A stretch of DNA of 64,000 nt from NCBI RefSeq assembly GCF_019242955.1, contig NZ_CP066129.1, forward strand, positions 2,542,001-2,606,000. The letters are read 5' to 3'. The translations under genes and the position numbers were made by a program. The notes beneath the pieces are model-generated. The model ran no database searches, was not told the origin of the DNA, and was given only the letters and a program-made list of their open reading frames with translations. Position 1 is the first letter of the stretch, and every line of letters starts with the position of its first letter. This document shows positions 1-9,828 of the stretch, piece by piece. The DNA is from Morganella morganii (GTDB lineage Bacteria; Pseudomonadota; Gammaproteobacteria; Enterobacterales; Enterobacteriaceae).

Positions 1-998
1 TCAGGATTCAGGGAGACTTCCGCCATCCCCACGTTGCGGGAGTGTTCAGAGAAATATTCACCGCGCAGGATCATCGGTTCCAGCATCTGTTCGGCACAAA
101 ATTCGCGCAGATCCATATCACTGGCCGACATATCAATCAGCAGTACATCACGGTCACGCAGTTCCATACCGCCGGTTGCACCGACCATCACCCGCCGGAA
201 ACGCCGCCAGCGCTCAATCCCCACCACATTGGCACCGTAACGGGTACGCAGGTGCAGTTCATCGAGCGTTTTGCCAATCAGCGGCGAGCCGTTACGGACA
301 GCAAGACGCCGCGCACGGCCGCTCAGTTTGTAGTCGCGGATCAGGTCACGAAAGGTACGCTGTACATTGTCCCCTGCTTTCTCCGGCTGTTTGCTGCCCA
401 GCCAGCGGCGGGCAATCAGCATATAGCCGACACCGGCCAGCAGGATCAGTAATCCGATAGGGGTAACCGAGAAGAAATGAAAGCCTTTGATACCTTCCAT
501 TTCCAGGACACTGTTCACCACCATGTTCGGCGGTGTCGCCACCAGCGTCATCATACCGCTGATAAGCCCGGCAAAGCCGAGCGGCATCATCAGCCGGGAA
601 GGCGGGATTTTCATACGTGCGGAGACACTGAGCACAACAGGGATAAAGATAGCCACCACGCCGGTCGAACTCATAAACGCGCCGAGCCCGGCAACACTGA
701 CCATAAGGAACACCAGCAGACGGGTTTCGCCGGAGCCGGCCACCCGCACCAGCCAGTCACCCATCTGATAGGCAACCCCGGTACGCACCAGCCCCTCCCC
801 GATAACAAACAGGGCGGCAATCAGCAGAATATTGGGATCACTGAAACCGGCAACGGCTTCATTAACGGTAAGCGTACCGCTGAGTACGAAGGCGGTGATC
901 ACCAGCAACGCCACAACATCCATCCGGACCTTGTTGGTGGTAAATAAAACAATGGCGATAAACAGCAGGGTCAGCACCCACACGAGTTCCGTATTCAC
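1..998 (-). CDS. yfbS: YfbS-like SLC13 family permease (partial, N-terminal part)
   Basis: About 332 N-terminal residues of an inner-membrane transporter of the SLC13/DASS (ion transporter) family are visible; the gene continues past the left edge. The start chosen is GTG at 998, which gives MNTELVWVL and aligns with the known E. coli YfbS start; an AGAGGA ribosome site lies 6-7 bases upstream. Successive hydrophobic helices fill residues 1-200, with the conserved stretch [15 protein letters not shown] near residue 105 and [11 protein letters not shown] near 140. After the helices begins a soluble TrkA-C/RCK-type regulatory domain (around residues 230-310), as in E. coli YfbS. The physiological substrate is not established for the family member. 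It heads the yfbS-yfbT-yfbU-yfbV block in the same order as E. coli. Confidence 0.9.
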   Translation of the reverse strand, partial: MNTELVWVLTLLFIAIVLFTTNKVRMDVVALLVITAFVLSGTLTVNEAVAGFSDPNILLIAALFVIGEGLVRTGVAYQMGDWLVRVAGSGETRLLVFLMVSVAGLGAFMSSTGVVAIFIPVVLSVSARMKIPPSRLMMPLGFAGLISGMMTLVATPPNMVVNSVLEMEGIKGFHFFSVTPIGLLILLAGVGYMLIARRWLGSKQPEKAGDNVQRTFRDLIRDYKLSGRARRLAVRNGSPLIGKTLDELHLRTRYGANVVGIERWRRFRRVMVGATGGMELRDRDVLLIDMSASDMDLREFCAEQMLEPMILRGEYFSEHSRNVGMAEVSLNP

Positions 999-1118
999 CA
1001 ACGTCCTCTTTCGTCAATGCCCGGACAGCGAACATCCTGTCTCATCGTTTTCTGTTAATGCACAGCCCCGGGGTTCTTCATCGTCTGACCGGGTACTGCG
1101 CCGCATGTTTACCGGCGG

Positions 1119-1787
1119 TCAGCCGGGACGACGGGTCAGCGTCACCGTGCCGTCCGCCGCTTTCTGAATCTCTATTTCTGTCAGTGAATCCACCCGCATC
1201 GCCAGTTCATCCGTGCGCGGTGTTCCGGCCGGGACATGTACGGCAATTACCTGACAACCGGCATCCAGCCCGGAGAGCAGACCGGCGGTGGCATCCTCAA
1301 ACACAAAACAGTCACGGGGTGCCAGCCCGAGCTTTTCCGCACCCAGCAGGTAGGGTTGCGGGTCCGGTTTACCGCGGGTGATATTATCGGCTGTCACCCA
1401 GGCATCCGGCTCCGGCAGATTCGCCGCACTGTGACGCGGACGGGCTATCGCCACTGAACCGGAAGTGACTATCGCCCACGGAATTTCAAGGGAAACCAGA
1501 CGCGCCAGCAGCGCCTGCGCACCGGGCAGGTCTGTGACCTGGTCACTCTCCCTGATCTCCTGCTCTGTCACCCACGCCAGCTGTGCGGCGATTTCGCTTT
1601 CATCCGCATCCGGCAGAAAATGGCGGATAGATTCAACCGCCGGTTTGCCGTGAATAAAATGCTTAACTTCATCCTCATCCGCACCGGTACGACGGGCAAA
1701 TGCCAGCCAGGCACGCTCCACCACATGCAGAGAATCCGCCAGTGTGCCGTCCAGATCAAACAAAAAGCCTTTTGCAGTCAGTGTCAT
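1119..1787 (-). CDS. yfbT: Sugar phosphatase YfbT (HAD superfamily)
   Basis: A 222-residue cytoplasmic HAD-type phosphatase. The nucleophile motif FDLDGT lies near residues 10-15, motif II TSG near 110, and the Lys/Asp end motifs GKPDP and FEDATAGLLSG near 140 and 165. The family hydrolyses sugar phosphates; E. coli YfbT (also called HxpA) acts on hexitol and pentitol phosphates in vitro. Length matches the E. coli protein (216 residues) apart from a slightly longer start. It lies between yfbU and yfbS on the same strand, 29 bases after yfbU, so co-transcription is likely. Confidence 0.92.
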   Translation of the reverse strand: MTLTAKGFLFDLDGTLADSLHVVERAWLAFARRTGADEDEVKHFIHGKPAVESIRHFLPDADESEIAAQLAWVTEQEIRESDQVTDLPGAQALLARLVSLEIPWAIVTSGSVAIARPRHSAANLPEPDAWVTADNITRGKPDPQPYLLGAEKLGLAPRDCFVFEDATAGLLSGLDAGCQVIAVHVPAGTPRTDELAMRVDSLTEIEIQKAADGTVTLTRRPG

Positions 1788-1816
1788 GCGTGCCTCGCCG
1801 TGCGGATACCGGAATG

Positions 1817-2311
1817 TTATGCGTTAAGGATCTGATTAATTTCCACTTCACTCAGGTGGTACTGGCGCGGACAGTTATGCCATGCACCCAGCATACGGAC
1901 GTATTTATCCCACATTGGTGTCTGGGAGTTAAAACCGTGGCTGCCGCTGTCAAAGTGGGTGTAACGTCCTTCCGTATTTACCAGAAAACGTACATAACTT
2001 AAATAACGTGCTTCTGTTGCCGCATCAAAACCTAAGAAGTGGATACGGCGCTGGTCGATATCTTTTGCTTCTTTCAGGTTGTCGAAGGAGATACGCAGTG
2101 CGTGGTACATTTCCATCATATCAATCACACGACGGCAGATTTCTTCCGGCAGCTCACCGAAATCGCGATCCAGTTCGCGCATCTGCAGTCCGAAGCCGCG
2201 CTCAATAATCGTCTGCTGGCGGCGGTAGCGCTCGGCATTATCCGGGTCCAGCATAGCCATCATTTTATACTGGTTAGAAAGGATAAGGCGTTGTGCATTG
2301 GTCATTTCCAT
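1817..2311 (-). CDS. yfbU: YfbU family protein
   Basis: A 164-residue soluble, helical protein that matches E. coli YfbU over its whole length, from [14 protein letters not shown] to the C-terminal [13 protein letters not shown]. The family (UPF0304) is conserved in Enterobacterales beside ackA-pta; overexpression in E. coli has been linked to cell death, but no biochemical role is settled. The start ATG at 2311 is preceded by CAGGAGATACACC, a good ribosome site. Its 5' side has about 210 bases before yfbV in which no further gene was found. Confidence 0.93.
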   Translation of the reverse strand: MEMTNAQRLILSNQYKMMAMLDPDNAERYRRQQTIIERGFGLQMRELDRDFGELPEEICRRVIDMMEMYHALRISFDNLKEAKDIDQRRIHFLGFDAATEARYLSYVRFLVNTEGRYTHFDSGSHGFNSQTPMWDKYVRMLGAWHNCPRQYHLSEVEINQILNA

Positions 2312-2525
2312 GGTGTATCTCCTGAAAAAGTAATCCGGGGTATGGTCAGAATCATCGCATTACTCAAATCTATAAGATAGTGAAATACACACCTTTTTTG
2401 ATCTCAGCGGGGGATTTCGGCCGGGTAATTTTACGGAGAGGAAAAACAGGGAGTTACGTAAGCTGAATCGATTAATAAAGGAAGCGGTTATGCCGCCCGC
2501 GGAAACGGGCGGAAAACAGCGGCAC
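2312..2525. other. yfbU-yfbV intergenic region
   Basis: No open reading frame with support was found. The region holds a GC-rich hairpin, arms CCGCCCG at 2493-2499 and CGGGCGG at 2506-2512, just downstream of yfbV on its strand. No T-run follows it, so it is a weak terminator candidate at best. The remainder presumably holds the yfbU promoter. Confidence 0.4.
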
Positions 2526-2981
2526 TTACAGGTCATCCAGGAAAGAGTTGTCCAGTTGCTTAAAAGCGCGTTTCAGTAACTCCGCCAGTGCCATATAATC
2601 GGGTGTGCCTTCGACCGGTGCAATCGCAATACCGGCTTCGGCAAACTTTGCGCGGATTTCATAAAACCAGCTGAGCAGCCCGGCCGGTAATGGTGTGGCG
2701 GCACGGCGGCCCAGCCACCACAGCCCCTGCAAAGGCAGCGAGCAGGCAAACAGTGCGGTGGCAACAGCAGGCCCTAACGCCCCGCCGAGCGCTATCTGCC
2801 ATGTCAGGGTAAACACCGACAACGGCGGCATAAAACGGATACCGAACTGCGTGGATTTTATGACACGATTCTCCGGGAAAACCGGGGTGAGCTGCTTCAC
2901 GGCCGGCCAGGTGGCGGCGTAACGTTTACCGAGACGCAGTGCGCGGAACAGACCCGGTTTTGCCGGTGTGTTATCAGGCAT
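2526..2981 (-). CDS. yfbV: UPF0208 membrane protein YfbV
   Basis: About 151 residues, matching E. coli YfbV closely ([32 protein letters not shown]; ending [15 protein letters not shown]). Two hydrophobic segments (around residues 45-65 and 70-90) make it an inner-membrane protein. E. coli YfbV was reported to affect insulation of the Ter macrodomain, while the gene sits next to ackA. The ATG at 2981 is preferred over an upstream in-frame TTG at 2996 because GAGGTCATA places a ribosome site correctly before 2981. It is divergent from ackA, with a shared control region of about 370 bases. Confidence 0.9.
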   Translation of the reverse strand: MPDNTPAKPGLFRALRLGKRYAATWPAVKQLTPVFPENRVIKSTQFGIRFMPPLSVFTLTWQIALGGALGPAVATALFACSLPLQGLWWLGRRAATPLPAGLLSWFYEIRAKFAEAGIAIAPVEGTPDYMALAELLKRAFKQLDNSFLDDL

Positions 2982-3348
2982 TATGACCTCAATCAATAAA
3001 AAACATAATAATTAAAATATGGCTACATTCAGTCAAAATATTTTTGTAGGATTAAGTATATTTTGAAATTGCTGTCATCTGCGGGTATGCTACGCCCGTT
3101 TAATCACGGTGAAATAATCCTGAGTTAATTATTTTGTCTGATGCGGCCTTTTTCAAGGGCAAAATGTGTGTTTTTACGCCATCACGCCTCAGACAACAGA
3201 TTGCAGCGATGATTTATCGTTCAATATAAAAATTGCATGATGTTAATCATGAACGGCGCTGAAATATTGCGCTACGCTTAGTTAGATTACGTTTTAACCA
3301 CTGTCTTAACACATAAGACTTATCCACAACAAGATTATAGGTAATTCC
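2982..3348. promoter_or_regulatory. yfbV / ackA divergent control region
   Basis: This 367-base AT-rich stretch holds no gene. It must carry the promoters for yfbV and for ackA-pta. A TGTTAATCATG stretch near 3240-3250 resembles ArcA/FNR-type half sites expected for ackA, but the match is too short to call a site. The ackA ribosome site is weak by eye (ATAGGTAATTCC before ATG 3349). Confidence 0.4.
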
Positions 3349-4551
3349 ATGTCAAGTAAGCTGGTACTGGTACTTAACTGCGGTAGTTCTTCACTGAAAT
3401 TTGCGATCATTGACCCTACAACTGGTGATGAATATCTGACGGGTCTGGCAGAATGCTTTAACCTGCCGGAAGCACGTATCAAGTGGAAAATGGATGGTGC
3501 TAAACACGAAGCACAGTTAGGCGCGGGCGCTGCTCACAGCGAAGCTCTGCGTTTCATCGTGAAAGATATCATGGGCGACAAACCTGAGCTGTCAGCACAG
3601 ATCGGCTGCATCGGCCACCGTCTGGTTCACGGCGGTGAGAAATTCGCTCACTCTGTTATCGTCACTGACGAAGTTGTTAAAGCAATGGAAGAGTGCTCAG
3701 CATTTGCACCACTGCACAACCCGGCTAACCTGTTAGGCGTGGAAGAAGCACTGAAAGCCTTCCCTCACCTGGCTGATAAAAACGTCGGTGTTTTCGATAC
3801 CGCTTTCCATCAGACTATGCCTGAAGAAGCTTACCTGTATGCCCTGCCGTACAGCCTGTACAAAGACCACGGTATCCGCCGCTATGGTTTCCACGGTACA
3901 AGCCACTATTTCGTCAGCCGTGAAGCCGCTAAAATGCTGAACAAACCGGTTGAAGAACTGAACGTGATCACCTGCCACTTAGGTAACGGTGGTTCTGTTG
4001 CAGCTATCGTTAACGGCGAGTGCGTCGACACCTCTATGGGTCTGACTCCGCTGGAAGGTCTGGTCATGGGTACCCGTTCCGGTGATATCGACCCGGCTAT
4101 CATTTTCCACCTGCATGATTCAATGGGCATGAGCGTTGAAGAAATCAACAAAATGCTGACCAAAGAATCCGGCCTGCAGGGTCTGACCGAAGTCACCAGC
4201 GACTGCCGTTATGTTGAAGAAAACTACGGTAAACAAGCTGACGCGACCCGTGCAATGAATGTATTCTGCCACCGTCTGGCGAAATACGTCGGTGGTTACG
4301 CGACACTGATGGAAGGTCGTCTGGACGCTATCATCTTCACCGGCGGTATCGGTGAAAACGCAGCAATGGTTCGTGAACACACTCTGGAGAAACTGGCTCT
4401 GCTGGGCTTCAAACTGGACCACGAACGTAACCTGGCTGCCCGTTTCGGTAACGCAGGCAAAATCACCACTGATGACAGCAGCATTGCCCTGGTGATCCCG
4501 ACTAACGAAGAATTAGTCATCGCACAGGATGCAGCGCGTCTGACTGCATAA
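3349..4551 (+). CDS. ackA: Acetate kinase
   Basis: A 400-residue cytoplasmic enzyme of the ASKHA fold that interconverts acetyl phosphate plus ADP and acetate plus ATP. The first strand [13 protein letters not shown] and the motif HRLVHGG (near residue 90, substrate Arg) are present, as are the catalytic-region motifs VFDTAFH and GFHGTSH and the nucleotide motif [13 protein letters not shown]. Length equals E. coli AckA. With pta, 72 bases downstream, it forms the overflow acetate pathway; a strong hairpin between the two may lower pta expression relative to ackA. Codon use is strongly biased, as expected for a highly expressed gene. Confidence 0.98.
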   Translation: MSSKLVLVLNCGSSSLKFAIIDPTTGDEYLTGLAECFNLPEARIKWKMDGAKHEAQLGAGAAHSEALRFIVKDIMGDKPELSAQIGCIGHRLVHGGEKFAHSVIVTDEVVKAMEECSAFAPLHNPANLLGVEEALKAFPHLADKNVGVFDTAFHQTMPEEAYLYALPYSLYKDHGIRRYGFHGTSHYFVSREAAKMLNKPVEELNVITCHLGNGGSVAAIVNGECVDTSMGLTPLEGLVMGTRSGDIDPAIIFHLHDSMGMSVEEINKMLTKESGLQGLTEVTSDCRYVEENYGKQADATRAMNVFCHRLAKYVGGYATLMEGRLDAIIFTGGIGENAAMVREHTLEKLALLGFKLDHERNLAARFGNAGKITTDDSSIALVIPTNEELVIAQDAARLTA

Positions 4552-4560
4552 TCTTTGCTC

Positions 4561-4590
4561 TCCGCCGGCCATTGCCGGCGGATTTATTTT
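4561..4590 (+). terminator. ackA-pta intergenic terminator/attenuator
   Basis: A perfect 9-base-pair stem, TCCGCCGGC at 4561-4569 and GCCGGCGGA at 4574-4582, is followed by a TTTATTTT stretch. It should terminate part of the ackA transcripts before pta. Confidence 0.75.
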
Positions 4591-4623
4591 GAACACCGAA
4601 TTGTGAAAAAATAAGAGGTTCAT

Positions 4624-6771
4624 GTGTCCCGTACTATTATCCTCATTCCTACCGGCACCAGTGTCGGCTTAAGCAGCGTCAGCCTCGGGGTTGTCCGCTC
4701 AATGGAACAGAAAGGCGTCAGCCTGAGCTTCTTCAAACCGGTTGCACAGCCGCGCCGTGCAGGTATTGAAGATCAGACCACCCAAATCTTACGCGCTCAC
4801 TCTTCCCTGAAAATGGCAGAGCCGCTGGATATGGATTATGTGGAAACCATGCTGACCACGAATCAGAAAGACATTCTGATGGAAGAAATCGTTGCGCGTT
4901 ACCACGAGCACACTCAGGGTGCGGAAGTGATCCTGATTGAAGGTCTGGTACCAACCCGCAACTACCCGCATGCACAGTCCCTGAACTACGATATCGCCCA
5001 GACTCTGGGTGCGGAAATCGTGTTCGTGACAGCACCGGGCAATGACAGCGCAGCGGAAATCAAAGAGCGTCTGGAACTGATCCGCAACGAATTCGGTGGT
5101 CACAAGAACACCAACATCGCCGGCGTTATCGTTAACAAAGTTAACGCGCCGGTTGATGAGCAGGGCCGTACCCGTCCTGACCTGTCTGAAATCTTTGATG
5201 ATTCATCCAAAGCCACTATCGCTCACCTGAGCACGGATGATCTGCAATCCCTGCCTCTGCCGGTTGTCGGCAGTGTACCGTGGAATTTCGAACTGATTGC
5301 CACCCGTGCAGTCGACATGGCGAACCACCTGGGCGCAAAAATCATCAACGAAGGCGACATCAAAACCCGCCGCATCAAATCTGTGACATTCTGTGCACGC
5401 AGCATTCCTAACATGCTGGAGCACTTCCGTCCGGGTTCTCTGCTGGTGACTTCCGCTGATCGTCCTGACGTGCTGGTTTCTGCCTGCCTGGCAGCGATGA
5501 ACGGCGTGGAAATCGGTGCGATCCTGCTGACCGGCGGTTATCCGATCGATGACAGCATTGCCAAACTGTGCGAACGTGCGTTCGAAACCGGCCTGCCGAT
5601 TTTCACTGTGAACACCAACACCTGGCAGACCTCGCTGAACCTGCAAAGCTTCAGCCTGGAAGTCCCTGCTGATGACCGTGAGCGCATCGAACTGGTTCAG
5701 AACTACGTGGCAAGCCACATCGATACCAAATGGATCGATTCTCTGGTTGCTGATTCTGAGCGTCCTAACCGTCTGTCACCACCGGCATTCCGTTACCTGT
5801 TAACCGAACTGGCACGCAAAGCGAAAAAACGCGTTGTTCTGCCTGAAGGTGATGAGCCGCGTACTATCAAAGCAGCAGCTATCTGTGCTGAACGTGGTCT
5901 GGCGACCTGCGTGCTGTTAGGCGATCCGGAAGAAATCCGCCGCGTTGCTGCTGCACAGGGCGTGACTCTGGGTACCGGTATCGAACTGGTTAACCCGGCT
6001 GACATCCGTGAGCTGTATGTGCCGCGTCTGGTTGAACTGCGTAAAAACAAAGGCATGACCGAAGTCGTTGCCCGCGAGCAGTTACAGGACAACGTCGTAC
6101 TGGGTACGATGATGCTGGAGCAGGATAAAGTTGACGGCCTGGTTTCCGGTGCTGTTCACACCACCGCAAATACCATTCGTCCGCCGTTACAGTTAATCAA
6201 AACCGCACCGGGCAGCTCACTGGTATCTTCTGTCTTCTTTATGCTGATGCCTGAAGAAGTTCTGGTCTACGGTGACTGCGCAATTAACCCGGATCCGAAC
6301 CCTGAACAGCTGGCAGAAATCGCGATTCAGTCTGCTGACTCTGTGAAAGCATTCGGTATCGATCCGCGCGTTGCGATGATCTCTTACTCTACCGGGACTT
6401 CCGGCCAGGGTGACGATGTTGAGAAAGTCCGCGAAGCGACCCGTATCGCCAAAGAAAAACGTCCTGATCTGTGCATCGACGGTCCGTTACAGTACGACGC
6501 CGCCGTGATGGCTGACGTTGCGAAAACCAAAGCACCGGATTCTCCGGTTGCAGGTAAAGCAAACGTCTTCATCTTCCCTGACCTGAACACCGGTAACACC
6601 ACTTACAAAGCGGTTCAGCGTTCAGCAGACCTGGTCTCTATCGGACCAATGCTGCAGGGTATGCGCAAGCCGGTTAACGACCTGTCCCGTGGTGCGTTAG
6701 TTGACGATATCGCGTACACCATCGCACTGACTGCTATTCAGGCAGCGCAGGATGAAGCGAAGAAAAAATAA
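4624..6771 (+). CDS. pta: Phosphate acetyltransferase
   Basis: A 715-residue cytoplasmic enzyme converting acetyl-CoA and phosphate to acetyl phosphate. It has the long enterobacterial form with three parts: an N-terminal P-loop-like domain ([15 protein letters not shown], residues 7-21), a middle DRTGG domain, and a C-terminal catalytic PTA/PTB domain (about residues 390-712, with [26 protein letters not shown] and [20 protein letters not shown]). The start is GTG at 4624, with AAGAGG before it; the peptide then matches E. coli Pta. It forms an operon with ackA. Confidence 0.97.
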   Translation: MSRTIILIPTGTSVGLSSVSLGVVRSMEQKGVSLSFFKPVAQPRRAGIEDQTTQILRAHSSLKMAEPLDMDYVETMLTTNQKDILMEEIVARYHEHTQGAEVILIEGLVPTRNYPHAQSLNYDIAQTLGAEIVFVTAPGNDSAAEIKERLELIRNEFGGHKNTNIAGVIVNKVNAPVDEQGRTRPDLSEIFDDSSKATIAHLSTDDLQSLPLPVVGSVPWNFELIATRAVDMANHLGAKIINEGDIKTRRIKSVTFCARSIPNMLEHFRPGSLLVTSADRPDVLVSACLAAMNGVEIGAILLTGGYPIDDSIAKLCERAFETGLPIFTVNTNTWQTSLNLQSFSLEVPADDRERIELVQNYVASHIDTKWIDSLVADSERPNRLSPPAFRYLLTELARKAKKRVVLPEGDEPRTIKAAAICAERGLATCVLLGDPEEIRRVAAAQGVTLGTGIELVNPADIRELYVPRLVELRKNKGMTEVVAREQLQDNVVLGTMMLEQDKVDGLVSGAVHTTANTIRPPLQLIKTAPGSSLVSSVFFMLMPEEVLVYGDCAINPDPNPEQLAEIAIQSADSVKAFGIDPRVAMISYSTGTSGQGDDVEKVREATRIAKEKRPDLCIDGPLQYDAAVMADVAKTKAPDSPVAGKANVFIFPDLNTGNTTYKAVQRSADLVSIGPMLQGMRKPVNDLSRGALVDDIAYTIALTAIQAAQDEAKKK

Positions 6772-6798
6772 GTTCTGCTGACTGAAAAGTTACAGACA

Positions 6799-6835
6799 AA
6801 AATCCCGGCCGGGTTTCCCCGCCGGGATTTTTTTT
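6799..6835 (+). terminator. pta rho-independent terminator
   Basis: Stem AATCCCGGC (6801-6809) with GCCGGGATT (6821-6829), then eight T residues. It lies directly at the end of the converging DAHP synthase gene; an A-run on the left side would also let it work on the minus strand. Confidence 0.88.
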
Positions 6836-8072
6836 ATCCTTCCTGTTTATCACTCTGCCGGTATCCTGCTGCCACCCGCGCCAGGGCAACTGACTGCTCC
6901 CGGTTCAGCCGCGGATCACAGAGCGACTCATAACACTGCCCGATATCCTTATCGGTCAGCGCCTGCGGCCCGCCGGTACATTCTGTCACCGCCTGCCCCG
7001 TCATTTCCAGATGCAGACCACCGGGATACAGACCGGCCTCTCTGATAAGCTGCACAAACAATCTTATCTCCTCACAGATCACCGGAAAATCACGGGTTTT
7101 CAGACCCTCAGCGGTACTGCGGGTATTACCGTGCATCGGATCTGTCAGCCAGATAACCGGGGTTTTCCGCGCTGAAACTTCCCGGATAAGCGGCGGCAGT
7201 TTTTCCGTAATCTGGTCAGCGCCCATCCGGATAATCAGCATAATTTTGCCCGGCTGATTGCCCGGGTCCAGTAACTCCAGCAGCTGTGCCAGTTTTTCGC
7301 CGGTCATTGACGGCCCGCATTTGATACCGATCGGGTTTTCAATACCCCGCAGATACTGTACATGCGCCTGAGAAGGTTCACTGGTGCGATCCCCCAGCCA
7401 GACGGTATGCGCCGCACAGTTGTACCACAGGTTGTCTGCCGGGCTGATACGGGTCAATGCGCTGTCATAGTTCAGCAACAGCGCTTCGTGGCTGACATAA
7501 AACGGTGCGAATAACGGGTCAGCCTCCTCTGCTTCCCGTTCACTGCCGTGCAGGGCATTCAGTGTCACTGCCGCACGATAATACGCATTCAGCATCCGTT
7601 CCGGTGCCGGGATACGCGCAGCGGCAGTAAACCCGTGGCCGTTGATGATATCCCCGCGGTAACTCGGCAGCGTCACGCTGTTGCGGGTTTCATCCGGACT
7701 GCTGCGCGGTTTGGCATACTGCCCTGCAATCCGCCCTATTTTCAGAACCGGCAAAGAAAATCCGTCACTGATAATTCCCGACATCGTGCTGACAGTATCA
7801 GTCCAGTTTGTCAGCACATCCTCCCGGCAACCGGCAAAGGATTCCGCACAATCCCCGCACTGCAGTACAATTCCCTGCCCCGCGCTGACTTTCGCCAGCG
7901 CCTGTCTCAGAGAGATAATTTCTGCGGTGGTAACCAGCGGCGGTGCCGTCTGCAACTGCTGCACCACATAGCTGACCGCTGACAGTTCCGGATATTCCGG
8001 CTGCTGCAATGCCGGGAAATGTATCCATAAGGAAGGCAACCACAGCGGGTGCCCGTCCTGTTGTTTTTTCAC
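6834..8072 (-). CDS. Class II (PhzC-type) DAHP synthase
   Basis: A 412-residue enzyme of the class II 3-deoxy-D-arabino-heptulosonate-7-phosphate synthase family, which condenses PEP and erythrose 4-phosphate at the entry of the shikimate pathway. Diagnostic motifs are present in order: QCGDCAESF near residue 76 (metal-binding Cys), LKIGRIAGQYAKPRS near 110, YLRGIENPIGIKCGPSM near 245, and DPMHGNT near 315. Enterobacteria normally use class I enzymes (AroF/G/H); class II copies of this size typically accompany secondary-metabolite clusters such as phenazine phzC. It is the last gene of a four-gene operon, starting 21 bases after the cupin gene. The inference is that it supplies extra chorismate/prephenate for the upstream enzymes. 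Confidence 0.9.
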   Translation of the reverse strand: MKKQQDGHPLWLPSLWIHFPALQQPEYPELSAVSYVVQQLQTAPPLVTTAEIISLRQALAKVSAGQGIVLQCGDCAESFAGCREDVLTNWTDTVSTMSGIISDGFSLPVLKIGRIAGQYAKPRSSPDETRNSVTLPSYRGDIINGHGFTAAARIPAPERMLNAYYRAAVTLNALHGSEREAEEADPLFAPFYVSHEALLLNYDSALTRISPADNLWYNCAAHTVWLGDRTSEPSQAHVQYLRGIENPIGIKCGPSMTGEKLAQLLELLDPGNQPGKIMLIIRMGADQITEKLPPLIREVSARKTPVIWLTDPMHGNTRSTAEGLKTRDFPVICEEIRLFVQLIREAGLYPGGLHLEMTGQAVTECTGGPQALTDKDIGQCYESLCDPRLNREQSVALARVAAGYRQSDKQEG

Positions 8073-8093
8073 ACTCTGCTCCCTGAATCCCTG

Positions 8094-8492
8094 TTATTTT
8101 CGTTCCTGTGAGGTGGCGAGATAAGTTTCAAGCCGCCCCTCCTGACGTGCGACATAATCTTCCCGCACCGGGGTATACACATCGATAACCTCGGACTCTT
8201 CGAGTACTTCCGCATCATGAACTGACCAGGACGGCACCAGTCCGGAATCACCGGCTTTCAGGATCACAGTTTTGCCATCCACGGTCAGCCGCAGAGAGCC
8301 TGACAGCACGGTTGTCAGGGTTTCGTGTTCATGCTGATGCTCCGGGATCACGGCTCCCGGCTTAAATGACCAGAACGTCATGGTAAATGCGGTACCGTGG
8401 ATAAATTTAGCCTGTATCTTGCTTTCTTCTCCCTCTTTGCGGGTTAAATCCATATCATAGGAAAGCAGTTCATTTCCGGGAATTAAACTCAT
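8094..8492 (-). CDS. Small cupin protein, possibly BacB-like
   Basis: A 132-residue single-domain cupin. The metal-binding cupin motif 1 is readable as PEHQHEHETLTTVLSGSL (residues about 50-67), and motif 2 as GDSGLVPSWSVHDAEVLE (about 82-99). It lies in an operon between the BacA-like gene (24 bases upstream) and the class II DAHP synthase (21 bases downstream). In bacilysin biosynthesis the cupin BacB isomerizes the dihydro-hydroxyphenylpyruvate made by BacA; BacB is a two-cupin protein of about 235 residues, whereas this is a single cupin. A BacB-like isomerase role is therefore inferred from context, not from length. The N-terminal 20 residues are not recognised. Confidence 0.75.
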   Translation of the reverse strand: MSLIPGNELLSYDMDLTRKEGEESKIQAKFIHGTAFTMTFWSFKPGAVIPEHQHEHETLTTVLSGSLRLTVDGKTVILKAGDSGLVPSWSVHDAEVLEESEVIDVYTPVREDYVARQEGRLETYLATSQERK

Positions 8493-8516
8493 AATACACT
8501 CCTGAGTGTTAACCGA

Positions 8517-9041
8517 TTATTTAGGGGCATGAATAGAAAAGCCCATCGGTACAGGGCCAAAGTCATGCAGGATATGCAGATGGTATTTTTGTGCTGTGGT
8601 GAGTGTGGTAATGCAGCCATCCACCGCGCCGTGAGCACACTGCACACCGGACTCACTGTTGGAGGTAAATAAGGTTTTCCGTACCTCTTTATTCAGCAGC
8701 GGCAGCTCAGCAAATAAGTGCTGTGGTGCCGGATGTGATCCCACATGGCGGATATCGTTATAATCAGTATGACGTGAGGCAAATAACATATTGTGTGTGT
8801 CCAGCACAAAACAGGCTTTTAATTCCAGCCAGGTTAAGTTCCGGAAAACGATATTATGTAAATCGGGGTATACAATACAGCCGAGCAGAACACCATCCTT
8901 ATCCTGCCTGACACATTCAGTGGCTGACTCCAATGTCGGATATAACTTCACATTGCCTTTAATATTATTTTCACTCAGCCAGTGATGCGCTGCTTTTTCG
9001 CAGTTCGTTCCGTTCGGACCGAGTGTATGAATAGTTAACAA
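8517..9041 (-). CDS. BacA-like prephenate decarboxylase (prephenate dehydratase fold)
   Basis: A 174-residue protein starting LTIHTLGPNGTNCEKAAHHW, the signature of the prephenate dehydratase catalytic fold (LGPxGTxxExAA). By eye it matches Bacillus BacA, a non-aromatizing prephenate decarboxylase, better than PheA: an equivalent of BacA's SHPSP stretch reads GSHPAPQHLF, and the end reads DFGPVPMGFSIH against BacA's TFKSIPMSWSLF. PheA-type dehydratases carry a conserved TRF motif; here the equivalent region reads FTSNSESG. There is no ACT regulatory domain. BacA enzymes decarboxylate prephenate without aromatization, giving dihydro-4-hydroxyphenylpyruvate. The gene starts 19 bases after the RraA-like gene and 24 before the cupin gene. 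Its base composition is AT-richer than the backbone, suggesting transfer. Specific activity is inferred. Confidence 0.75.
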   Translation of the reverse strand: MLTIHTLGPNGTNCEKAAHHWLSENNIKGNVKLYPTLESATECVRQDKDGVLLGCIVYPDLHNIVFRNLTWLELKACFVLDTHNMLFASRHTDYNDIRHVGSHPAPQHLFAELPLLNKEVRKTLFTSNSESGVQCAHGAVDGCITTLTTAQKYHLHILHDFGPVPMGFSIHAPK

Positions 9042-9060
9042 TTTTTATTTCCTTCTGAAT

Positions 9061-9756
9061 TTATATTCTTCCTGTGATACTGATTAAATCCGGCAACCGT
9101 TCTCCGTGCCGTATTTTTTCCAGCATGTTATTTTCAATCTCTGTTATTTCAATCGCTTTACTGATTACAGTATCAATATCATGGTAAGGTATTACCACCA
9201 CACCATTAATATCCGCAATAATCAGATCACCGGTGTGAATTGTTACCTGCTCTATCCGGCAACTGCCGCCGGTTTCAGATACATAATATGCGCCCTGGGT
9301 ATCTGTCGGCGTTAAATTCGTGGCAATAACCGGTATGGAAAGTGTGTTAAGATCCTGACCATCCCTGACGGCACCTCCGGTTATCACGCCGCTGAAACCC
9401 AGCTTTTCAAAATAGGTACAACTCATCCCGCCCGCTAATGCCGCATCACAGATGCATTCTCCGCTGCCGGCAACATAAATCAGGTTTTCCGCAGCGTATA
9501 ATTCAGGCACTAAAAAATCCTTCACCTGTTCCCAGGTTGACGGAAACGGTTCAAGAATATGATTACTCTTGCGGACAATTTTCCATTGCACAGTATAAGC
9601 CTGTCCGGCAAGATAATAATCCGTTAGGTTCTGTGATTGTAACTGATGACTTAATACACTGCCGGTTTTAAGCCCGTCCATAATATCAACGAATGTTGAT
9701 GTGCTTATTTTAAGGGACTTAATCTTGTCTGTTAATACTGTATTTATCTTATGCAT
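9061..9756 (-). CDS. RraA-like / HMG aldolase family protein
   Basis: A 231-residue protein of the RraA/4-hydroxy-4-methyl-2-oxoglutarate aldolase superfamily. The family core is visible: GGAVRDGQDL near residues 138-147 (the Arg-Asp pair that binds pyruvate enolate and metal in class II aldolases), VIATNLTPTDTQG near 153, and GDLIIADINGVVVIP near 185-199. True RraA (RNase E inhibitor) is about 160 residues and lacks catalytic residues; this longer form keeps the R-D pair, so an aldolase or 2-oxoacid decarboxylase activity is more likely. It is the first gene of the operon with the BacA-like, cupin and DAHP synthase genes, so its substrate may be derived from prephenate. AT-rich compared with the backbone. 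Confidence 0.75.
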   Translation of the reverse strand: MHKINTVLTDKIKSLKISTSTFVDIMDGLKTGSVLSHQLQSQNLTDYYLAGQAYTVQWKIVRKSNHILEPFPSTWEQVKDFLVPELYAAENLIYVAGSGECICDAALAGGMSCTYFEKLGFSGVITGGAVRDGQDLNTLSIPVIATNLTPTDTQGAYYVSETGGSCRIEQVTIHTGDLIIADINGVVVIPYHDIDTVISKAIEITEIENNMLEKIRHGERLPDLISITGRI

Positions 9757-9828
9757 TCCTTACCTCCGGAATACACGATAATAAAAAAAAGAGTCAGTTG
9801 TAATTGCTATTAATTATTCAGTCATCTT

